Positions 57,807 to 64,000 of a DNA stretch of 64,000 bases are shown here, in pieces. The stretch lies in NCBI GenBank assembly GCA_914767715.1, contig OU612066.1:38104283-38168282 (forward strand), written 5' to 3'. A program made the translations under genes and the position numbers. The DNA is from Membranipora membranacea. Its lineage: Eukaryota > Bryozoa > Gymnolaemata > Cheilostomatida > Membraniporidae. Below the pieces are notes generated by a model, which did no database searches, was not told the DNA's origin, and worked only from the letters and a program-made list of their open reading frames with translations. Every line of letters begins with the position of its first letter. Position 1 is the stretch's first letter.

Positions 57807-60800
57807 ATGGATGTAATTTATGAGTGGAGAGTTGACAGGTTTGGGAAACTAGACTGGCAACCTAAGAGTGGATGGGTTGTTAATGAAAATCCTGCATTAA
57901 GCATGAAAATCTTATCCTCAAGGAAACTTGTAATATCATCCTCCAATGTGATAATGGTTAGTACATTTCTTACTCATTTACTCTGATATGGCTCTGACCC
58001 ATTATATTTCAAAGATGGTCATAGTAGTTCTTAACTTTCATGTCTCAATGACAGATGTTTTTGAGGGAAGTGCATACAAGTAAGAACAAGGTTCATTGTA
58101 TTATTATTTCTTGTCAATCATCAGGGGATATGATGTGACGGTGACCAGTGGCGCATAAAAGGTCAGTAGGCCCTATGTACAAAACTCCATGCTGGAAGTG
58201 AAAGGAGGGAGACTTGTCTGCGAGCATCAGATATAAATACCATCCACCCATGTGTATACTGTTCAGGCAACTTGTATTGACCAAACCCCTGGAAGGGAGA
58301 GAGAATTGGTGGGTTCAGGTAACTTGCCGAGGGGAGGTATGAGGCCCATTATGGTATTGGCTGGTGATAAATGATACAGGCTACCTCCAAAAATACATGA
58401 ACATGCCTGAAAAATGCTCAGTCACTCACATATTAATATTATGTTAGGTAATAAACCAGGTCCATCCAAGGAGTTAACTCCTTGGTCCATCATATCAGGT
58501 GTTTTGCTTCAAATACAAATACTTCATTATCATTTGGAATTTCTATCTGATGATACAAAAAAGTTTAAAGTATACTAAAATTCAGCACGGTTTAACAGCA
58601 TGGACTCAACCACGACACTTGTCATGTAAAAAATATAGTTTTTTTTGACATCGATCTAATTATGAATATCATAGGCCGTGTTAACGTAAACAATAAGACC
58701 AAGCTCAACTTCAAGTTAAGAATTCCAAAATATTGCAGGAATGTTTCAGTCTTTTCAACTCAGCGTTGTGGCTCAAATGCTTCCAGAAGGGCGATAATCT
58801 CCTCATTCTGCACAGAGTAAAGGTACGCTTCACGATTTTATTTGAAAGTGGAACATGATAGTGCGGACAGCTTGTCATGATATCTAATGAAATGTAGGTA
58901 TAGCTAAGATTATCATCATGTTTGGCTTCAATACCTTATAATGCTTGATCACGGACCATTCACTGATACAAAAGGCAAGAAACTTTCACCCATAACCTGC
59001 ATTTCTTGCAGGATTCCAGTAGAAAATTTAGGCTCAGATTCCACGCTCCACGTGGCAGCTCTTATCAGGAATCGTGTAGCTCAGTTGTGAAGGTTTTGAG
59101 ACAATATGTCAGCGTTGTTGATGTCACTAACAAGTCTTCATCTCAGAAAGATACACAGCTTAGTCAGGAAAACCAGATGGCAGTGGATGTGTCCGTGCCT
59201 ACACAGGAGACCCTATCAGGGATCGTCACACAAGAACAAATTGCCCAGGTGAGTAACATGAGACAGTCTATTAACAGATTACAGAGTTCTACAACCCTTT
59301 TTGTTTTCACCGCGATTATGTCAACTAATAGAGTTGTTCTCTCAGTAAATATGAAAACACGACTCTCAACTTTTACACTAAATGAATTTACACCATAGAC
59401 AGGACACTGTATGGAGCATTAGCATTGAGGCAGTGAGGCACTTAATTATGGTGACGCGACGTCACTGGAGGGTGTAGAAACAGTGATTTTTACCCATAGC
59501 TATCATTGATTTACCTGTCCCGGCTCTGGTTAAATGTCGATTACTCAATTGGCTTCGATCGGAATTTAAGTTTGAAAATTGCAATAGATTCAGAAGCTTC
59601 TGGTGATCATTTTGATAGTCTGTTTAGCTTCAAAACTCAAATATTATCATAAAAGCAAGCTATTGAAAACGGTGCATAGACTTAACGCTATAATTTTTTT
59701 TGCAGTTTCAGTCCTGAATAAATGCTAATATCTCAAACAATTTTGATTGAATTTCGAGTTTGAAAATTGCAGTAGACTCAGTAGCTTCTGGTGATCATTT
59801 TGATAATCTGTTTAGCTCCAGTGACGTCACCTCACTTCAGCTATATACAGTGTCCTGTCTAGGTTTATTATTAAGTCTATGATTTACACTATCTTCACAT
59901 TCGCATCCCTAGCTACTAGTTTGACCTCTCAATACCATTATGATTATCATCACATTCACCTCAAACACGCTGCACCTGTGAATTTAAATCAGTGCTCAAT
60001 TAATGAAAATGATAACCGAGACCATTAATTTCTCAGCATAGATATACTAGTCCGGTGGCTAAAAATGCAGCTTCATTTACCATTTTTGATGGATAGGGTT
60101 TGAAACTGGTTTCCGGTAGAGTTTTTCATGCTGATTGCAATGGTGATATTGTAAATGACACTAAGTTGCACAATAGGCAGCTGCTTGCCAAAAACGCTGC
60201 CGGTAAAAGAGAAAAATGATCATAAAAAAATCAGACTGATTCGAACATTCGAAGTCAGTGTTTGAGGTGACAGCAAAATTGAAAAAGTAGCGACATTCAA
60301 TGACGGTTATATACAGGTGATATAAGGGGTTATTGCAATCTTTGTTAGCTGCTTCTCGGCTATTTATGATTCAGACCCTTGTTAACTTGTAGATCCACCA
60401 ATTATGACATGCTCTTTCAGATTTTGGATATTTTGTAACAATATCATCATTTCTTGATCACTTTCCCTTTTACTGGCAGCGTTTTTGGCAATTAGCCGCC
60501 TAATGTGCAACTTGGTGTTAGGTACAATATTATCATTGCGATCAGCATGAAAAGCTCTACCAGTATCAACTGACAAACCTTATCCATCCAAAATCGCAAA
60601 TGGAAGTGATAAGATAGGAGTGGGCTGCCACCGGACTATACATACTTTTCTGTTCTGAGAAATAATTGAACAGACTGGCTTCTTTTTGATTCAGTGGAAC
60701 GTAAATCAGTAGATCTGCCTATAAACGGCAGTTATACCTGAGAGATTTTAACTTACAACATCGGATCAACTATTTTGTGTAACTCTAAGAATGGTAAATG

Positions 60801-61524
60801 GGGCAAACAATTTTATCTATCAGATAGGCACAATTTTTTAAATTCCTGCTTCACTACCTTAAGTAAGTATTTACTATGCCAAAGATCAAGAACAATAGTT
60901 CTCTGTTAAGTTTATTACGTTGGCATCCAAGTTTTAAACATTGCTAACAAATAAGACATCAAATAACAGAGCCTTTTTATGTCACACACATACATACAAT
61001 ACATTACCAATGACATAATTATTATAATAAAACTTTTTAAATTTCAATCTCATAGAGGTAAGTTTGCCATTTTTGGCGGGCTTGAAGTAGTTAAGATTAT
61101 AATAAAATGTTAATGAGCTATATTATAGCTCACTAACGTTTACTCCAACTCATTATTTTATTGTAACTCCCACCCCTGCCAGTAAAAATTGAACATAGCC
61201 TAACATTGAGACATTACCAAACCAAACAAACCTAATATCTGCTCCACCTATATACAGTGCTCAACCTCGCAGGTTTGTATGTTACTAAGTTGTCTATTCG
61301 GTTCCCACAAAAACGAAAATAATCCTTGTTATTTTTATCAGACTGTGTTAGGACTCAACAAGATGAAGTTGCCGGCGGCTTACTCAGCTTGTAATTATCC
61401 CACAGAGGAACTGGATACGCTGGTACGACTCTGTCTCATAGACTCAAACTTTCCTACATTCGTCTCTGAGGTAGAGAAAGTAGTTAACAATATGACTGGT
61501 AAGCCAGGTGCTAACACACCTTGA
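57807..61524 (+). CDS. REC114: REC114-like meiotic recombination protein
   Basis: The exons are 57807-57956, 58739-58822, 59012-59248 and 61273-61524, all phase 0, 240 residues in total. REC114 works with MEI4 and IHO1/Mer2-type partners on meiotic chromosome axes to promote SPO11 double-strand breaks. Exons 1-3 form the N-terminal PH-like fold: ECFSLFNSALWLKCFQ followed by RKFRLRFHAP and a cysteine-bearing helix (SSVVKVLRQYVSV) correspond in order and spacing to the vertebrate protein. The middle is short and disordered. The last exon gives the conserved C-terminal helices that bind MEI4 (YPTEELDTLVRLCLIDSNFP, then FVSEVEKVV). The ATG at 57807 is the first in the exon; an acceptor-like CAG at 57796/57800 means an upstream coding exon is possible. 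Intron 3 carries two transposable elements. Confidence 0.8.
59398..59859. mobile_element. MITE with TA duplication in REC114 intron 3
   Basis: The ends GACAGGACACTGTAT and ATACAGTGTCCTGTC are exact inverted repeats, flanked by TA. Subterminal CGTCACTGGAG / CTCCAGTGACG also pair. Inside are two direct copies (about 80 bp) of a segment with AGCTTCTGGTGATCATTTTG. No transposase; the form fits a Tc1/mariner-type non-autonomous element. Confidence 0.75.
60050..60636. mobile_element. Foldback element with duplicated ORF arms in REC114 intron 3
   Basis: The ends GTCCGGTGGC / GCCACCGGAC are flanked by TA. Inner arms of about 160 bp (about 60072-60225 and 60435-60608) are inverted copies. Both encode the same peptide segment outward to inward: FHADCNGDIVNDTKLHN in the left arm, FHADRNDNIVPNTKLHI in the right arm, followed by AKNAA and KRE. 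The right arm frame continues to a stop at 60382. The arms thus derive from an inverted duplication of a coding segment of unknown origin. Confidence 0.75.
61107..61140. repeat. Mini-palindrome upstream of last REC114 exon
   Basis: AATGTTAATGAGCTATA pairs with TATAGCTCACTAACGTT with two mismatches and almost no loop. In form it resembles the other short palindromes in the window. Confidence 0.65.
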
Positions 61525-61847
61525 CTATAGAATGTGAGGCATAACTATGTGAGAGTTGTCATATTGAGGACAAACATAATATTATTTGATGGATCTTCAA
61601 GGTTCAAGATGGATAGATAGTAAATTTCATTTGTTTTCCACTCCAAACTAGATGTGGAAATTCTTTTACTTCTAATAATGAATTTGAAAAGGTGGTCTGA
61701 CTTTGACTGATTTTGTACTTTGGTTGCAGTTCTTTTTATATAGAATCTTTGTACTCGAATCATCAATTGTACTGTTTAAACTACGTAGCAACGGAACGTT
61801 TGGTGGAATTTTCTTTTGTTCTACTGTGTGTTTGAATTGTGCTCTAT

Positions 61848-61853
61848 AATAAA
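61848..61853 (+). terminator. Candidate REC114 poly(A) signal
   Basis: AATAAA about 325 bp after the stop codon, followed by AT-rich sequence. It is the first canonical signal after the gene. Confidence 0.5.
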
Positions 61854-64000
61854 CAACATATTTATTAGCGAGTTATACATGGAAAAAGCTTTGGATCAAA
61901 AACGCCATTCATAGATAAGATTGTAATAACAGTAGAAAATTGCTCATCACAACATACTGCATTTACAAAGCGAAACAAAAGCCCCACAAGAAAATACACG
62001 CCACAAATAATTTACTCAAGGAATGTGATATAAATTAGGAATTACAATTGCCACAAAATAATCTTACAATTATTTGCTAAATCCAGATTTAAATTGAGAT
62101 CGAGATATAAATACATCAAAGAGAGAGTTGTATATATAACATGAGAGAGTGTATAACATTTAACCGGCATCAGCTAAAACACAATGCAATACGAGGAATT
62201 GCACTCTGGATTAGAAACAAAGTAGCGATCAACAACTTATGCAGTATAAAATAAATACATATACATCAAATTGCGGCATAAATTTATTATCGCGCAGATT
62301 ACAATATATAGTAATTTGTATCAACATAATTATGCATTTACACTTACTGAGATAAAATATACAGGAAGTATAGCTGACACAGGGACTTGGCTTGTGAATA
62401 GTGGCGCGGCGAACGGGTCTTACATATCCCTAGAATAATTATAATGACGTTTTAACTCGCCAATAACAAAAGTGCAACGGTGCAATGAAAATACAAGTAC
62501 ATACAAAAAGAGCCAGTATTTTAATTCAACAAATGATAACATGCTAAGGTTCCTAAATGTGGTAATAATACAATTAAGATGTGGTGTGCAATCAAATATT
62601 CAATATCATCCTCCAATGCGATTAAGTACACAATTAAATTTTAACACTATTTCAAACAGTACTTAAACCATAATAATTATCAACTTACGTCTGATAGTTG
62701 TGTTAAAGGGATAATACACTTCTGATCTCTGTTTGGCAGCCAATGGAGCACAGAAAAATGTATGTACATACATAAACTCCTTATTTGTAATTCAAAACCC
62801 CTTGTTCTGCTCAAATGTGCATTCTAAATTGTAGTTGTGCATCTCCAACAAGAAATAAGACAACTAACAGAATTGCTTGTGATCTGAAAAAAAGCTGATT
62901 TTGTGAGCAGTTGTGTGCTCCTACCTCTTGGTTAGTGTTTCAATTGTACAGATACTCAAAGTACGCATGTGCAATAATGATGACCTTTGGACTTTAGCTT
63001 GTTATTTTCTAACAGCCCAGCTTAACACTTTTACTACCATAAGAGATATAAGACTGATAAATAAGTAGTAAAATCTCCATCAACAATAGTAAAAATTAAC
63101 ACAACTCGCCACTTGTAGCAACAAATGCGAAGTGAGCGCTAGTGGCTTGAAAATAACAGGAGGAGATGATTTCGGAGAAGATAACTCCGGATACAATCTT
63201 GGTTTACTTTAGAGTATGTGTGCTCAGGATCCCACCCTCCCTGGTGTGCTTGAAAAAATAAGTAACCTAAATAAAGTAAACAAATGATCAAACTGCTGCC
63301 AATTTTGGGAACTCCCGAAAACAAATTCCAATAATGAGTTTAAAAAATTAATACATTATAACAAGGTCTACGTCTTTTTTAACTAAGTTTGGAGCTTGCT
63401 GTTTGGTTCAATAACTGATAAATACAGTGTAGCTAGTTGGTCAGAATTTATTTGCTTTGGATCGGCCACCATTATTGAGCCATTGGGATGCTGCAACGGA
63501 TGAAAGGGTGAGATCAACATAGTAATCTCAGGCATATATTTCCACCTGTCAAAATCACTACAGTCACAGCATTTACATTTTCATCATTCGTAATTCATGA
63601 CTAATCTTCATTCATATCAGTTTATTCAGACTGCTGCTAATTCAGACATCACTTTAGTGACCAGGTGTCTGAAGTAAGTGACTTACGCTGTATGTACAAA
63701 CCATGGCTCCAGAATGGTGTAGAACTTTTTCTCATCATGTTCAGTTTATAGCCCCTCCACTCTGAAAAGATATTTTGCTGAAGCTTTTCAAAATTTTGCT
63801 CAAGGTTTTTTCTATACACTAGGTCTTATTTGACCGCCCTATACCCTTGCCTGCCATTGCCGGCTACTCTTTTTCGAAGAGGCAGAGGGGGATCTTTATA
63901 CTGCGTGCAAGCACACAGTAGACATCCTGTATTTCTGGTCCTGATCCGAACAGACCTGGCCAGGATGAATGGCTTGCCAGTGCCAAATCAGAAATGACAG
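61854..64000. other. Intergenic, unresolved right end
   Basis: AT-rich sequence without a recognised gene. The last ~170 bp (about 63830-64000) are less AT-rich and read openly in one plus frame for a short way (GLPVPNQK region). It could be an exon or a repeat that continues past the window. Confidence 0.4.

Overview
The window is nuclear DNA from an animal, most probably an invertebrate. The genes have many introns with GT/AG borders, exons of 15 nt to 1.1 kb and introns of 0.1-2.7 kb. The DNA is AT-rich, with non-LTR retrotransposon pieces, MITE-like elements, foldback elements, tRNA-related sequences and minisatellites between and inside the genes. Bacterial-style operons, ribosome binding sites and CRISPR arrays are absent. 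The phylum cannot be fixed from the sequence alone.

Layout. Positions 1-13000 are repeat-rich: a 3.5-kb foldback element that carries a solo LTR, two MITEs, tRNA-related repeats, a LINE 3' fragment, and a broken LINE with an inserted element. Within this region, on the minus strand (8123-9631), is a three-exon gene for a small type I membrane protein of unknown family. Positions 13000-16000 hold no recognised gene.

Positions 16000-30667 (+) hold a complete WNK-type kinase gene: 20 coding exons, all in phase, 1514 codons. The WNK-specific lysine, cysteine and DLG motif are visible, as are two CCT-like regions, an RFQI motif and a C-terminal coiled coil. Positions 33474-55050 (-), convergent with WNK, hold a 28-exon gene (1238 codons so far, all in phase) for a modular protein. 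It has a very acidic N-terminal part and about ten copies of a module built from three short motifs; three modules come from a tandem triplication of one exon. I do not recognise the family; a cytoskeletal scaffold is only a guess. Two further possible 3' exons lie at 32142-33107. Positions 57807-61524 (+), head-to-head with it, hold four exons matching the meiotic double-strand-break factor REC114.

What stands out: the modular protein and its exon triplication; a possible 25-residue transmembrane micropeptide gene with its own TATA box and poly(A) signals inside an intron of that gene (47539-47824); a dispersed family of very short perfect palindromes; and a solo LTR whose empty target site is preserved in the opposite arm of the same foldback element.

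Exon borders come from reading splice motifs, phase and protein similarity by eye. No alignments or searches were run. UTRs and transcription starts are not resolved.
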